The notes under the pieces were generated by a model, which worked only from the letters and a program-made list of their open reading frames with translations, did no database searches and had not been told where the DNA came from. This document shows positions 24,099 through 37,089 of a DNA stretch of 64,000 nt, piece after piece. Source of the stretch: Rhyacichthys aspro. Lineage: Eukaryota > Chordata > Actinopteri > Gobiiformes > Rhyacichthyidae. The stretch lies in assembly GCA_036850595.1 (NCBI GenBank), contig CM072166.1:15084758-15148757 (forward strand), read 5' to 3'. Positions within the stretch are counted from its first letter, which is position 1; each line of letters opens with the position of its first letter. Both the position numbers and the translations under genes were made by a program.

Positions 24099-25966
24099 GG
24101 TAGATAAATGCCGACACGTTTCCCAGAACTCTCCCCTGATACAAGGTGCAATTGAAAAGAAAAAGTTTAAAGGTTAGGTACACACGGATGGGAAAGTCAG
24201 CAGTAGAATCTCAAGAGAAAAAAATGGTGAGCTGGTATTTGTTCTATAGGACTGATTATCAGGCTTAGTTCAGTGGAGAACTTGTTTGCTTCTCAGGAGA
24301 AAGCACTTTTGCTCTTAAAAAGTTTCTTTACCCCTTCTCTCAACCTTTGCTCTTTATTGTATAGAATAAATGCAGTGGTCAGTGGTGCAAGGAGAGAATA
24401 TTGGTGATAAATCTAGTACTTGTGGGTTCAAACATCCAGAACTTGATTTGCTGCAAACCAGGTCCAACAACAAACTTTAAATACTTGTTTCCAGTCAGTA
24501 CAACACAGTTTATCACAGATAACTCCTGAAGATGGTCAAACTTCCACTTTGCAGTTTCCAGAATGTTTGCTTCAAATTCAGTGATGATTCACAAGTGCCA
24601 CAAAAGTTGTCCTTCTCAGTAAAATATAAACAGTTTTTGAAAGAGGCTTTCAAAACTTGGATGTGTTGCTAATAATTAATGTAAGCAAAGCGAGTAAGTG
24701 AGCGCTGATTTCTACATTTTAAGGATTCACATTTTTTCTGGTGTTTAATGCAAGTGAGACATTGAACTTTAAATTCCAAATGTGAGGGCCATGTAACGCT
24801 GACTGAAAAGCAACATCTATAGTTTCTCAGGAAATATGACGAGAAAAGAAAAACCAAAGCATTTTCAAAGTAGAATCCAAAACCAGGCCCCCCAGAGGTT
24901 CCAATCTGGAATGAATATGGATGGCAGCAATGCAGTTACTCTTTTGCCGTCAAAATAACACCCAAAATAGCATTAGCATCAAAGCCATATTGTGAGGGTG
25001 AGTTTGTGAAAACATACATGCTGAAGGCTTTTGGTTACATTAGCCTTTTTCAGTTGCGAATGATAAAAACACTGACATTATAACTGTACTTCTTTGCGCT
25101 AAAACAACACTAAAAAATTGAAGCTGCAGTTCTGTTTAGGTTATTCTGTGATTATTTAACTGGTCCGACCCACTTCAGATCAAAATGGACTGTATGTGGC
25201 TCCTGAATTAAAATTCCACTACATTTCAGATGCATTTCAGTGTTGAGATTTGTATTTGACGTATATTTTTGAACACAAAGACAGTTCCAATTCGTCAATA
25301 TGTTTAGTTGCTTAGTCATTTTCAACATACTCTCTCTTCCTGTGCACAGATATGTAAAACAGCAACCATTTAATCGGTTTATAGGCAGACCGTTGTTACT
25401 TAGAGCACATATTCTCATGTTCAGAAGCTGTCTGTGTTTTGCTCATTTGCCTCCATTCTTGAATAAGAAAATGATTTCTCAAAACATTCAGCAGGTCTCT
25501 GAAGAGTCAGTGTGGCTCAATAACAGTTTATTGTTTCTCATTGTTTTAGACAAATGTCATTGTTCTGTGGCATAATTTCAAAAGAGTGTAAATAAAATTC
25601 TCTAGAAATGTATTAAAAAGTTCACCAAAAATTGTATTTTTAGTGTCATCAGTGTAGCCTTCAAAATTTTTTCAAAACTTTTCATTTTATATATGCTCTC
25701 AAAGGTAGAAGTATAGAAACCTAAAGCGTATGGAAAACATAAAAAATAGCCAAAAATTTGTACGAAGTTTTGTTTTGTACATGTGTTTGTGAACTCAATG
25801 TTTCATATTTAGTCTAATCCAAATATATATGTTGATTTTTTTCATGAAATTTTAAAACTTTAACTTTTCTCATAGATGTTTTTGCAATCATTTATCATAA
25901 TTTGTGACTCCAACGATGAAAATGTGTCTGACCATAAAATCCGTGCTTTTGAATTTGTAGCTGAAA

Positions 25967-26367
25967 ACATTTAAGTCCACTTCGAGTCTGCTCTTCGTCA
26001 CCATGTGTTATCCCAGCGGGTGCTCCTATCCCTCGCCGCATGCCCCTCCGCGCCCTAATCTCATTTACCAATCAGCCGGCGTAATTACGTCCTCAGATCT
26101 GCTCGGCTGTGCAAAATGGCTTCTGTCTTCTGCTCGAGTGGCGCAAATAAAACCACTGGCCTTCCAGCGCCGCGCCGCTGACGAACGGAGGGTACAACGG
26201 AGAGCTACGAATGAAAGTCTTCACAGATTAATCAGGAAGGCCCCGGTTGTGTGCTGTTGGTAATTAAGTGGGAGATTAATGGCGATGCTAATATGGACCA
26301 GGGAAACGAGCTTATGAAGTGCTGTAAATGCTGATGAGAGAGAGCATTTAGATTTAAGGAGTACACA
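25967..26367. promoter_or_regulatory. Possible conserved non-coding element with homeodomain cores (copy B)
   Basis: Counterpart of 10580-10980. The TAATTAAG and GATTAATGG cores are retained. Confidence 0.3.
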
Positions 26368-26761
26368 GTGAGGTTTTTAAAAGCATTGGCCAGAATTCTT
26401 TTTAATAGTGAAGTTTTATTTGTCTTTTGGAATATCACGTTCTTTTAAAGGTTATGGGGGGCTGGAGACTATTTCAGCTGCTTTAGACATGAGATGGATA
26501 TCACTCTGATGACTGCCAGTTAGGGCCTTTCCAAAATGGGCTCCTTCTCCCTTTGCCCACCAGCTTTCATTCAGTTTGGTTATGCAGAACTCAGAACTTT
26601 TGACGCCAACTTTTCCTCGTCAGAGAAGACGTCCCATATGAACGGTAAACTAGAAAATAAGCTGTTAAATTTAGCTAGCTTTTACTAGTCTGAAAAAATA
26701 GCAAACAAGTAAGATTATAGTAGTTTGACGGTGTAGTTGTGCGAAGACTTTTGCTGTAGTG

Positions 26762-27179
26762 CAGTGGTGTCAAACTCAGAGTGGTAAGTTTATAAAAATT
26801 CCTCTTATGTTTTATTTGGATTTGAACAGGTTTTAGTTGGATTTGAATAGTTTTGAGATGGATTGGAACAGTTTTTACATGGATTGGAACATGTTTTAGG
26901 CGGATTGGAGCAGGTTTTAGTTGAATTTGAAAGTTTTTTGATGGATTTGACCAGGTTTTAATTGGATGTGGACAGGTTTTAGATGGATTTAAACAGGTTG
27001 TAGTTGGATTTGAACATTTATTTATCTTTGTAGCAAAAAATCAAATCCATTTAAAACCTGTTCACATCCAATTAAATTAATTAGTGCCAAAAATACACCC
27101 TTCTAAATGCATTGAAGGGCCACATAAAACTTTGCAAAGGGCCGCATTTGGCCCCAGAGCCTTGAGTTTGACATGTGTG
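26762..27179. mobile_element. hAT-like minisatellite element (locus 3, copy B, inverted)
   Basis: The same insertion as 11412-11945, with the same perfect 8-bp target duplication CTGTAGTG at 26754-26761 and 27180-27187. It is 116 bp shorter: the segment next to the left end and some 21-bp units are missing. The shared target site shows one ancestral insertion followed by internal length change. Confidence 0.85.
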
Positions 27180-28069
27180 CTGTAGTGCCATCATCATAAT
27201 AATAACATATAACACATAACATATCAAAACAGTTTCTTTCACCACTCTTTCTTGGTATTGCTCCAACTATGTAAAAGTAATGTTTATCTTTTTTTTAGAA
27301 TGCTTGTTGCGGCTGGCTTAAAAAAACAGCCCCCTGACAATCATATTCGTTCTATGGAGATGATAAAAAAATAAATAAAAATAAGGGGGAGAATGTTATG
27401 TATATTTACCTGACAGAGAAACCCTACAGTGAATGTGATGAGCTCTGTACATGCCTGAGTCTCACTTTTTGTTCTACTTTTCTTTTCCCTTTTGTAAAAT
27501 CTTAAAAAAAAAAAAAAAACTTTCTTCACTCTAGTATCATGGCTTGCCAGATGGTCTGCTGTACATAACCATCTGGACGACTTCCACTGAAAGCATTTGT
27601 GAAGAGCAGGTACTCCAGATGAATACCTGGGAGTGATTGGATTAAGCACCAATTTTATCCAATCAGAGCAAGACTATATCACTATTACCAGTAAAACTTT
27701 ACCATCAGACGTAAAACACACCCATAACTGCACCATTGGTCTGAATCAGCAGCAGGTGTGGCTTGTTTTAATATAATATGCACATTTTTTCATTCCGTAA
27801 AATGATGATTAACTGATTTAGCGAGCGTTTATCAGTGTAGTTGGTTCCTACTAATAAAAATCCATACACTGATGTTGTAATTGAATTGTTACATGTCTGT
27901 CTGGCATCTTTTCCGTATGTCAGGACAAGGTCTGGAGCATGTGTGAAAGAAAACCATTCCACTGTTCATCATCTCACCTTTTCACACAAGGAGAAAGAGG
28001 CCGTCTAAGTCTTCTTCAGTAGAATGAAGATAGCTGTGGTTTACTGTATACGCCTCTGATTTTTTATAT

Positions 28070-28760
28070 GGCTTTGCCTCAGTTTGTCCTTGATCTTACC
28101 ACCTAATTCTTCCCGTCTTATTGGTGAAACGGCTGAATGGCATTGACTGAACTAATTGCTGTGTGGTCGCGGTTGTCTAAAAGTGTTTGAGTGCCGGCGC
28201 ATTATTAGCCGATACGTGGGCTCGTCCTTGGATATTAGTAATCCAAAAGACCTTTTCATTCCGTTTCAAAGCACTTCACTCCAATGAAAGTGGCATTTTC
28301 ATCAGTGTGTACTTAGCGATACCTAAGTGGGAGGAATGACGGATTGTGAATATCTCCGCAAATGATTTCAGCATAAGGAGGATTTCAGGCCTAAAGGTCA
28401 GCGTTGGAACTGAGTCACGCTGCTCAAACAGACCATGAAATGAGATCAATTTGAGGCTTTTTCTAAGTGATTTCCACCAATTTGTCTGGTGTTAGCGGCG
28501 GCTTTGCTTGTACGACCTCGCAGCGCTCGTCTCTGACAGACCTGGCGAGAGTCCCATAGTCTTTTTGGGGCTTTTTTTTTTTTTTATTCCTCATTCCGTC
28601 TCTTATCTTCCGCAGCTGTTCCGTCCCTTATCATCAGTCAGCCTCGCTCTGTCATGTCCCAGACCGACAGATGCTTCATCCTCGCTGTTGCATCTGCCCC
28701 TGAACCGAGAAATACTTTATTCTGACAGTTCTGTTATGGCAAAGAGACCATAAATGTTTA
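28070..28760. promoter_or_regulatory. Possible conserved non-coding element, identical in both copies (copy B)
   Basis: Counterpart of 12830-13520 at a constant offset of 15,240 bp, with no substitution or indel seen across the block. Confidence 0.3.
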
Positions 28761-29138
28761 AAATGAGTTTAAAATGGGACTGAATCTATCCTGCCATCGA
28801 GTAAAGACAATCCAGTTACATTGTGTTTTTTTGGGGCCATGGCACATTTTTTTACATAAAAAAAAATCCCACAGCACAACAAGAGCCAAACATTTTACAA
28901 AATGACACACTGTTGGACACTTTTGGTCAACACAACGACACAGCGTAACTGCATTGATTTTCAAAAGGCAATGGCACCAAAACATCTTTTTAGTCGAAAA
29001 CGTGAAAATGGCAGCATGACACAAAGGGGAAAAAAAATTAAAAATCTTTGCTATTCTCTATTGATTTCAATTGCATTTATTTTTTGTCATAAACACCCAC
29101 ACTGACTCTTGAAAAAAGCGCTTGACTTAGGCTCTCCA

Positions 29139-29439
29139 TGAAGAAATTGACAGTGCAGCATTGATTCTAAAGAGGCTGTGGCTGCTGACGGCTGTGTTTG
29201 CGTTCGCTGTTTGCCGTTTGAGTGCAGTTTACTGAAGGGCTGCGCGGCTGACACTGACTGATGATGTCAAGTGAAATGTCCACAGAGCCGAGGACTGCTC
29301 TGTTGGTTTGACGGCACGCAATCCCAGAGTGGATGTGCGCCGCCTATGAAAATGTAGGGCCTATTCAAACCTTTCATTTCCGCGCTCGTGTTTGTGGTGT
29401 CGAGTTCCAGTGGTTCTGATATAACTGTGTGTACTTGTC
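29139..29439. promoter_or_regulatory. G+C-richer complex block (copy B)
   Basis: Counterpart of 13900-14200; only about one substitution was noticed (CTGAACGGCTG to CTGAAGGGCTG). Confidence 0.2.
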
Positions 29440-30186
29440 TGCTTCCTTACTTCACGTCACATTGAGGCTTATCTCATGCTGTGTTAGCATTCTGCGCTAA
29501 CAGTTGGTCCCTACAATGCTATAGGAAAAACTTCATTTTCTTATTATGGTTTCTAACTCTGAGGAGAAGTGCTTCAGAGATGATTAAAGTTTGGAGCAAT
29601 GACATTGGTTGACTGTGGCTCGTCTCATGTACACTCACATTTCACCCTAAACATTTTATTTTAATGTTTTGGTTAATTATTTATGTGTGCTGCTATTTAT
29701 TGTTATGTATCTTTTATCTATGTTTATGCCCGTTAGCAACGCAGCTCCTTACCAGTTTTACATAGCAGCACATGCTCCTGAAAGTGGCACAAACTACATT
29801 TTTTTTTAGTTTTTTTTTGTTTTGGTGAAAATATATAATGGGTCAACCAGATTAATCATGTCTGCAGATGAGAGTTATTGTAATAAAGTTTTGAAGGGAA
29901 CTGTGTTATTTCTATTTGCGCAGTAAAAATAGACTTTTTAAAAGTGTAATCTGCATAATGATCACTGGCTTTGTCTGGATTTTGTCGTTTTCATTGGGTT
30001 GCCCCACTACCACTAATATTATGTATTATAATATTATGCATATTTATGTATCAATCTGAACAGGAAATAATTAAACTTCCATGATGCTTTAATTGACTTT
30101 AATTTGTTTCCCCAAGATGGGCAAATGCAAAAAGTATAATTTTGAGGCTATTATACAGCATTTAAATTTCTTCTGATCCTCTACAA

Positions 30187-30644
30187 CACACATGTCAAAC
30201 TCAAGGCCCGGGGGCCAAATGTGGCCCCTTTGCCATGTTTTATGTGGCCCTTCAATGCTTTTAGAAGGTGATATATTTGGCACTAGGTTTTAACTGGATT
30301 TGAACAGGTTTTATTTGGATTTGAACATGTTTTAGATGGAGTTGAATCAGATCTGCTAAAACCTGTTCAAATCCAAATAAAACCTGTTCAAATCCAACTA
30401 AAACTTGTTCAAATCCAAATAAAATCCATTCAAATCCAACTAAAACCTGTTCAGATCCAACTAAAACCAGTTTCCATGAAAGCAAAAAAGAAAAAAGTTA
30501 AAATTAACCTTTTAAAACTCAAATTAAGATGAAACTTTACATTCCAAATTGAATCAAAACGTTTCAAGTGTCACAGTCTTTGGCCCCTGAGAGGATTCTT
30601 ATTTTCTATTGTGGCCCCTCACTAGTTTGAGTTTGACACCCCTG
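30187..30644. mobile_element. hAT-like minisatellite element (locus 2, copy B)
   Basis: The same insertion as 14907-15360, with the same flanking 8-mers (30179-30186 and 30645-30652). It is 4 bp longer because one left-arm unit truncated in copy A (GGTTTATGGATT) is full length here (GGTTTTATTTGGATT). Confidence 0.85.
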
Positions 30645-31986
30645 CTTTACAACAAAAAACTGAAGTTTACCCATTGCATCTTTACTACAACCGTTCAACC
30701 ACTATTCAACGGCCAGAAAGTGCACGTTTTCATCTCGACATTTTAAATCTAGAAGTGGAAGTCATGTTACAATTTTATTATAATTGAAAATAAAACGCAA
30801 ACTTTTGTGCATGGATGAAAGCAACACCAGTTTCCATATGAGTCAAGTGATGTTTAAAGGTTTTTAATGTTAACATCTCCATAGTCTCATATTCCGCGAA
30901 ATGTTACATTAGCTGTTAAAATGCCCTTCAAGAGATCAATAATCAGCATATAAATAGACTGTATAAATGTACATTTTCTCAATAGCTGTCATATTAGCCT
31001 GTCATGCACATCTTGTTTTTCCATCAAAGTACATTATTTGCCCAGTCTCACTTTACTCTCTGCCATCACAAACACCGCCGACACTGACACTACACCAGCC
31101 ATCTCCACACAGCTACGCTTTAACTGTAAAAACCATATCCGCCCATTTACCCCAACACTTTCTCATACCCGGGTTAAAAAATAAATAAAAATCACATTAT
31201 TGAAACACACGGCGTGACTGCGGGGCTTTTTTGCCAAGTCGTGAAATGAGGCTCTGATAGGTGTACATCAATGGCGTTCCCCCGGGTACAGCTGTCAAAT
31301 CTGACACTAATGTAAGAAGCGGTGAAGGGATATTGGTAATGTCTCTGTCTTTCAGGCAGACAGGCGCTACTCATCGTCTCGATCACACAAGTCATCTCTT
31401 TGACACCGACATGGAATAACCTCCATTTTATGTCAGAAAAGCAGGTTATGGCACTTGATAGTCCTTGCTAACGCCTCAGTGTGCCATGTTTATCTCAAGG
31501 GCATGAAGACTGGAAGGTGATGGTTTGTATAAGAAGAGGAGAAGATCATTTAGTGGAATGTTGTGAAGGGTATCTAAGAATGTTAACCAGTCATGACCAA
31601 AACCAAGGGTAAGATGTACTAAGGCAGTGTTTCTCCAGCTTTTCTTAATGAGTAGCATCTCATCAGGTATAGCTCTCTCCAAATGCCACCTACTCTTCTG
31701 TGTTTTATTACAGGTCACAAAGAGTAAGGAGTATAATTAGATAGGTGTCAATACAAAGTACTTTAAACTGGGTCATTTTTATTCTAAAATGAATAATCTA
31801 TAATATTACCAAATGTATAAAAGACTAAACTAGGACTAAGCCTATGATTAATACTTATAATAAAAAGTTTGAAGGTAAGAGGACTACATTTAAAACTAGA
31901 AAAGATAAAGTTTAATGTTGAAAAGTTAACTGCTGAAAGTAAAAGAAATATCTCGTAACATTTATGTATTTTTAATTTTTTTTTTG

Positions 31987-31988
<2 letters not shown>

Positions 31989-32075
<87 letters not shown>

Positions 32076-32076
32076 T
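31989..32076. repeat. (AT)n microsatellite followed by a poly-T tract (copy B)
   Basis: About 35 AT units (31989-32058) followed by about 18 T. Counterpart of 16704-16786. Confidence 0.95.
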
Positions 32077-33767
32077 ACTCTACAATATTCAACACATTTG
32101 CCTGACAGTGTATTTGCTTTGACACAGAAAACACAAAGAATCCCACAGCATATTTTATTGGGATTATAAACATCTTTTTAGTAAAACAATAAAATATATT
32201 TGTAACTAACACAATAAAACAGTAGTTAAGCATTAATAGATGTGTAATTAACAATGAATAAATAAACTCTTGATGGACACTGATATATCATTTATATGTA
32301 TAATCATACATGGGTTTATTGTTAAGACTAAAACATTTATAACATTTATGACGTAATAGTGATTATTAATGTTGGCTTAATGCTTTGTTAAAAATGAATT
32401 AAGGTTTAATTAAGTTGTAACAAACACTCAACTAATGCGTAATAGCAATAATTCTAAGGTGTTATTTTTATTTTATTTTTTTACAATTCAAATATAATGG
32501 CAGACGTGAGTATATATGAAATGAGCTACATTACAAATACATTAAATTAGTTTCCTTCAAAGTATTCAAAATCAAACTGAAGCGGACATTTGGACCAAAT
32601 GCACAAAATGGAGGAGGAAAGAGGAGGGGAAAGTGGAGAATACATCGGATTAAAAAATACGTAAAACACACAGATTATGTTAATGTATGTTTTGTATTGC
32701 ACTCTATTTGCCTCCTGTGCAGTTGATTATTTCTTTCCTACTGAGTGATTTAAAATATGTCTTACATCAGTGCATTTGAAGTTTTGTATTAATTTTACAG
32801 GCCTTACTCCAGTCTAATTATTATATTTCTTGACTGAAACTGTAAAGTGAGCTGCTAAAGACACAGCATATTCACTCCATTAAAATCCGTCTACTGTAGG
32901 CACACACCTCATCTCGCAGAAGTATAGCGTAAAAGCAAACCTATACAAAGGAACAATGTGAGTTCTTAGTGCAGAGCTTGGTCAGGTGTAAAAATGCCAT
33001 GTCAGTTCTTTATAAAGGCCTCATATTGTTACTGTGCAATCAGTCTAAATGCCTACATCCGTACTGCGCTGTTTACTTCCACGTCTATCAACTAAATTGG
33101 TCCTTACTGACAACGCAAGGTTATTTCTTATACTTCACATATACAACTGTTCCATTTCTCTAAACCACTCCGACGATGTTTGAATCCAGGGTTGCTCTGC
33201 CTCTGTTGCCTGCAGAGGTGACAAAGCACAGGCCCAACCCGCGACAGTACAAGGAGATTATCTTCTTGTTTGTTTGGTTTGTAATTGGGCACCATCTACT
33301 TCAGGGATAAGATAAGCAGCAGTTGGGAAAGTAGAAGAGAATGAGACTCCAAATGCTCTCATAAACCTGTGTTATATGGAGGCGACTGGCCCATAGAGGG
33401 GACGGTAGGGTCAAATTTTAAACGTAATGCATGATAAATAGGTGCTTTGTGTGAAATGACGTAGTAAACTGTTAAATAAAATGGTACACATGTCATGGTT
33501 TAGTGCATTTATGCGGACGTCATAAATAAATGGATTTTGTTTCTAAATTTTAAAAGGAAACTCATCTGATCTATTAGCGTCATGTATTTGCTATTGCTAT
33601 CTCCAATTTCACACCGCATTTTCAACACAGCCTCTGAAGTCATTTCTTTTCTTAATGCTTTGTTTTTTACGCTAAACTTACACTTTTTTAAATAAATTCT
33701 ACTACTCTCATGTTCGAGCATTTTGTGTCTGGCAATGTCATGCAGCTCTGTAGTCATTAAGCCTGTC

Positions 33768-34088
33768 TTTATGTAAATACAAATCAATCTAGCTCATTTT
33801 CTACCATTTGCTAATGCAAATGAGCCGCGTATGCCTAATGTCAGTGAGGCTGGGCTTGTGTATGTGTTGGCAGTCATTACGGAAAGGAACGGCCCCCTCA
33901 TCCTCAATCACTTCTGTACCGTTCTACAAGGTCTCGAAATGTCATGAGCGCTCACTGTGAAATTGCAATTAGGAACGTAATAAATAAGCACTGGAGAAAC
34001 AGGCTCTCCCAGGTCCCGGACGGACAGAGGGACGTCCAGCTAATTAAGATTTTATGATCAATTACTGGGATCTGCTGTGAGTCTGAGG
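33768..34088. promoter_or_regulatory. Possible conserved non-coding element with octamer palindrome (copy B)
   Basis: Counterpart of 18480-18800, apparently identical. It holds the second copy of the PORE-like palindrome at 33805-33822. Confidence 0.35.
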
Positions 34089-34334
34089 AATCGTTTGCGG
34101 AGTTGGTCAAGTGCAGTGGGAGTTTGCTTTGTTTTGTTGCTGCTTACTGTTTTTTGTAGATGTCAATCCAGTTTCAGTAGACAAGGACAAGTTTCCGTTG
34201 AGAGGTATGGTCGCCTTTGTGTTGGTGCTTTACTGCATGGTTTGGTTCAGGTAAACTCTGAAATGACAATTGTTTTGATTGTTGTGTGCACAGGAGAGCC
34301 CAAATTAAATAAAAAATTAAGCCCTTTTTACAAA

Positions 34335-34589
34335 TCGTCAGCCTAATAGCATAATTGCCAAAAGTCATTTTTTTGGCCATGTTGATATATCTACCTTACT
34401 CTACTCTCCTAACACTGCTGCTTCACTATGCATCATTGGCTGTGTCCTCAGCCTATCAGAGAGCTTTTAATATTTTTTTTTCTATTAAAGTATAAATAAA
34501 AGTTTTTACGTATGTGCTAAAAAAAAGTTTTAAATTTTTTTCCAAAACCTTAAAATATGATTTAGGCAATTATGCTATTAGGCTAACGA
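34335..34589. mobile_element. Short element or foldback with 25-bp inverted ends (copy B)
   Basis: Counterpart of 19047-19305, with arms at 34335-34359 and 34565-34589. It is 4 bp shorter, entirely through shorter A and T runs in the interior. Confidence 0.5.
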
Positions 34590-35321
34590 CATGCAGTCTT
34601 TCCCATCAATGTTTCTGCATTTTACCAGAACAGTTTCATGTGTGAAAAGAGTCAGAACTGATTTCCCAATATATCTGTACTGGCAATTTACCAAGTCAAG
34701 ACCTCGTAATATTGCAGGGAATTAACTGGGAAGACTAGGAGAAGAGAAAGGGCATGTGTTTAGGTGATTACGTTGGACAACAATCTAAATGAACCAAAAG
34801 AGACAACAGAAAAACTTCAGAGAGCAATTCATTTCCTGTCTGGACTCTGGACGCAGAACAGTGAACATCTCCTGCTTTGATACAGCAGAGAGGGACTGCT
34901 GCCAGAGCACTACACCGCCTCTGAGTGCTCTGGGACTGCTCCTTGAGAAGAGTGAGAGAGCGATACGTGCTTTCACATCAGAGTCTCTAAAAGTCTCCGA
35001 TAACACCAGGAAAAGTCGGTAGAAAAGAGTCGCTGCAGGAGTCTGAATACTGCACATGCAAAGTTGCAACAGCGGTCCTGCACAGTCTTCACGGAAGTCA
35101 AGTGTGAAAAGAGGTGACACGGTAATGTTCTGGTAACGAGGTGCATGTGTAATTAACTGTGAACCATGTGTAAAAGAGGCTATTTGAAATTTCCCCATGC
35201 TAATTTCATTTTTTTCTATTTTTAATTGTTCACAAGTACACATTAGCACCTACTGGTCAATAGTCTTTCTCATTTTCTCTGTCTCGATCCACTCCGATCT
35301 TAGTTTCCACACTACTACTCT

Positions 35322-35935
35322 ATAAATTGACGGCGTGCGACTTGCGTTTTTCCCTCAAACAGCTCCCCGCCTGCATCCCCCCACCACCACCACCAATCCG
35401 TGTGGATCCGTTTGGCGTGGGAAAGGGTTGTGAAGTTCAGCGGGCAGATTTAAAGTGGCTATAAAGTTCCCCACGGCGTCTTCTCTCTGCTTTTCTCATG
35501 GATCCCAGCCGCAATCACTCCCCGTTCGCAGGGAATAACGAGACGGAAGCGGAGATAAGGATGGATAGATGGAGGAGTGGGGGTTAGGCTGTCGGGAGGG
35601 CGGCGGGGTCGTCCTCGGAGGCCTCAGACTGTAATGCTCTTCAGGTTGAAACAAGATCATGGACAATTAGAGGAGAAATGGCTGACTTGGTAAACAGCGG
35701 TCCTCGGCGGGGCCCGTCTCGAATGCAGACAAATTCCACGGTGCGTCTGAGAGGAAGTGCAGTCGGGCATGTGTCATTAGCGGCGGCCGCTCGGATCGCC
35801 TCCTGATCGCTCCAATCAAAAACACGAACACAAGCAATCACTCTACCTTTGTCTGGCTCATCCTTTTTCAAGCTTTTCCTCTCCAATTTCCCCAAAGAAA
35901 TACTTCCAGTCATCACAAACACCTCTCATGCTCGC
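35322..35935. promoter_or_regulatory. G+C-rich block, possible conserved non-coding element (copy B)
   Basis: Counterpart of 20040-20660. In its left part several C and T runs are shorter by one or two bases than in copy A, which looks more like consensus error than evolution. Confidence 0.3.
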
Positions 35936-36561
35936 TTTTTGTTGCAAGAGCTTTTTCCTGTCGTTCTCACGTCTCGCCTCATAGTCAAGGTGCAGTATTG
36001 ACGTGAGAGGTGTGAAGTGGTCCTGTAATTATACCAAAATGGGTGAGTGTAACTGAGGAGAGAGATGGCTCGGATGATCGGTGGAACTAAGAAAGATTAT
36101 TTGATAAAATTAGATACGGTGAAAGTGCATGTGAATTCAAAACTTACCTTAATCTGTATTTACATTGATAACCTGACATCCATTGCTCGGATTTCGATTG
36201 TTTTCTTATCCATAATTGATTACATTTATACTGCATGATTAGGAATGTACTCTTCTATTTCTCTTTTTGTTCTGTGTACATGCACACAAACACTTGTCAT
36301 TCCACTTTGTACTTTTCTAAATTTTTGGGGGGCAAATGCCATGTTCAGAAAGCTGTTAATAAACCGGAAACAGTCAGATGTGGCTTATATCTCATTCAGA
36401 AACACTACTTTTTGTTACATGTTGTGTATATTGCAGCACAGCGTAAACATGAGCCTCTTTAGGGGTTACCTTAACTGAGCTGACCCCTACCACTTGATGG
36501 AAATGAGGAAAGCACTCCAGTGTCTTTTCTGGGCAGAAAAACTAGCTTTTTTCTTTCTTTT

Positions 36562-37055
36562 TTCCTCCAGATTCTCAGAACCTTTATGTTCTGTAGACAG
36601 TGGGATATTGCAGTTTATTTATTTATTTATTTATTTATTCATTCATTCATTCAATTGTTCCACAATTTTAAGACAGTTTTTTTGCAGATTGGTGAACCTT
36701 AGATCATCTTTACCTCTGACAGATCCTGTCTTTCTAAAATGCTCCTTTTCTTCTCAAGTCATGTGACTGACCTGTTGCCAATGAACCTAATTGATGCAAA
36801 ATGCTCCTCCAGCAGTTTTTTTTTTTTAAAGCACCACTTACTTCCAGCCTTTTGTTGACACTGACCCAACTTTTGAGATGTGTTGCTGCCATCAATTTCA
36901 GAACGAGCTATTACTTTTCAACACTTAGCATCACCTGATATGATGCTTTTTTCTACTGTGAATAAAATATGGTTTTATGAGATTTGCAAATAATTGCATT
37001 CTGTTTTTATTTACATTTTCCACAGTGTCACGACCTTTTCTGAATTTTGGTTGTA
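36562..37055 (-). mobile_element. Tc1/mariner-like transposon relic, 5' part only
   Basis: On the minus strand this reads from a terminal repeat (TTACAACCAAAATTCAGAAA, from about 37055 leftward) through a subterminal region. That region includes TTTGCAAATCTCATAAAACC, a TTGATGGCAGCAACACATCT segment and GACCTGTTGCCAATG-type sequence in the other sense. It ends in a piece matching the helix-turn-helix part of a fish Tc1 transposase frame (TTCTGAGAATCTGGAGG). I recognise this family from memory as a very common fish Tc1-type element. It is truncated inside the transposase, interrupted by a TTTA/TTCA tetranucleotide run at 36615-36652, and has no open frame. Confidence 0.7.
36615..36652. repeat. 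(TTTA)n(TTCA)n microsatellite
   Basis: About six TTTA units pass directly into about four ATTC units, inside the Tc1-like relic. Confidence 0.9.
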
Positions 37056-37089
37056 ATTTAATTGAATACACTTGTGTGCATGTTGCTTG

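Larger units (their letters stand above)
21273..36417 (+). repeat. Copy B of the 15-kb head-to-tail duplicated segment
   Basis: Colinear with 5841-21173 over its whole length. It begins at the last N of the gap and ends with the same CTACTTTTTGTTA at 36405-36417, after which unique sequence starts. It has a 38-bp insertion absent from copy A at 29834-29871. Differences from copy A are unevenly spread: roughly 2% substitutions near the 24-kb part, none between about 28064 and 28778, and almost none from about 31 to 35 kb. Between 34495 and 35525 the differences are nearly all shortened homopolymers. Confidence 0.95.

Noticed and set aside
34785..35249. 154-codon frame on the minus strand of copy B
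   Set aside because: In copy A the same sequence is split into two shorter frames. The fusion depends only on homopolymer-length differences that look like consensus error.
5841..36417. Reading the 15-kb duplication as a genuine segmental duplication
   Set aside because: Both inner boundaries coincide exactly with a placeholder gap, which is better explained by unmerged haplotype contigs. Kept open only until read depth is checked.
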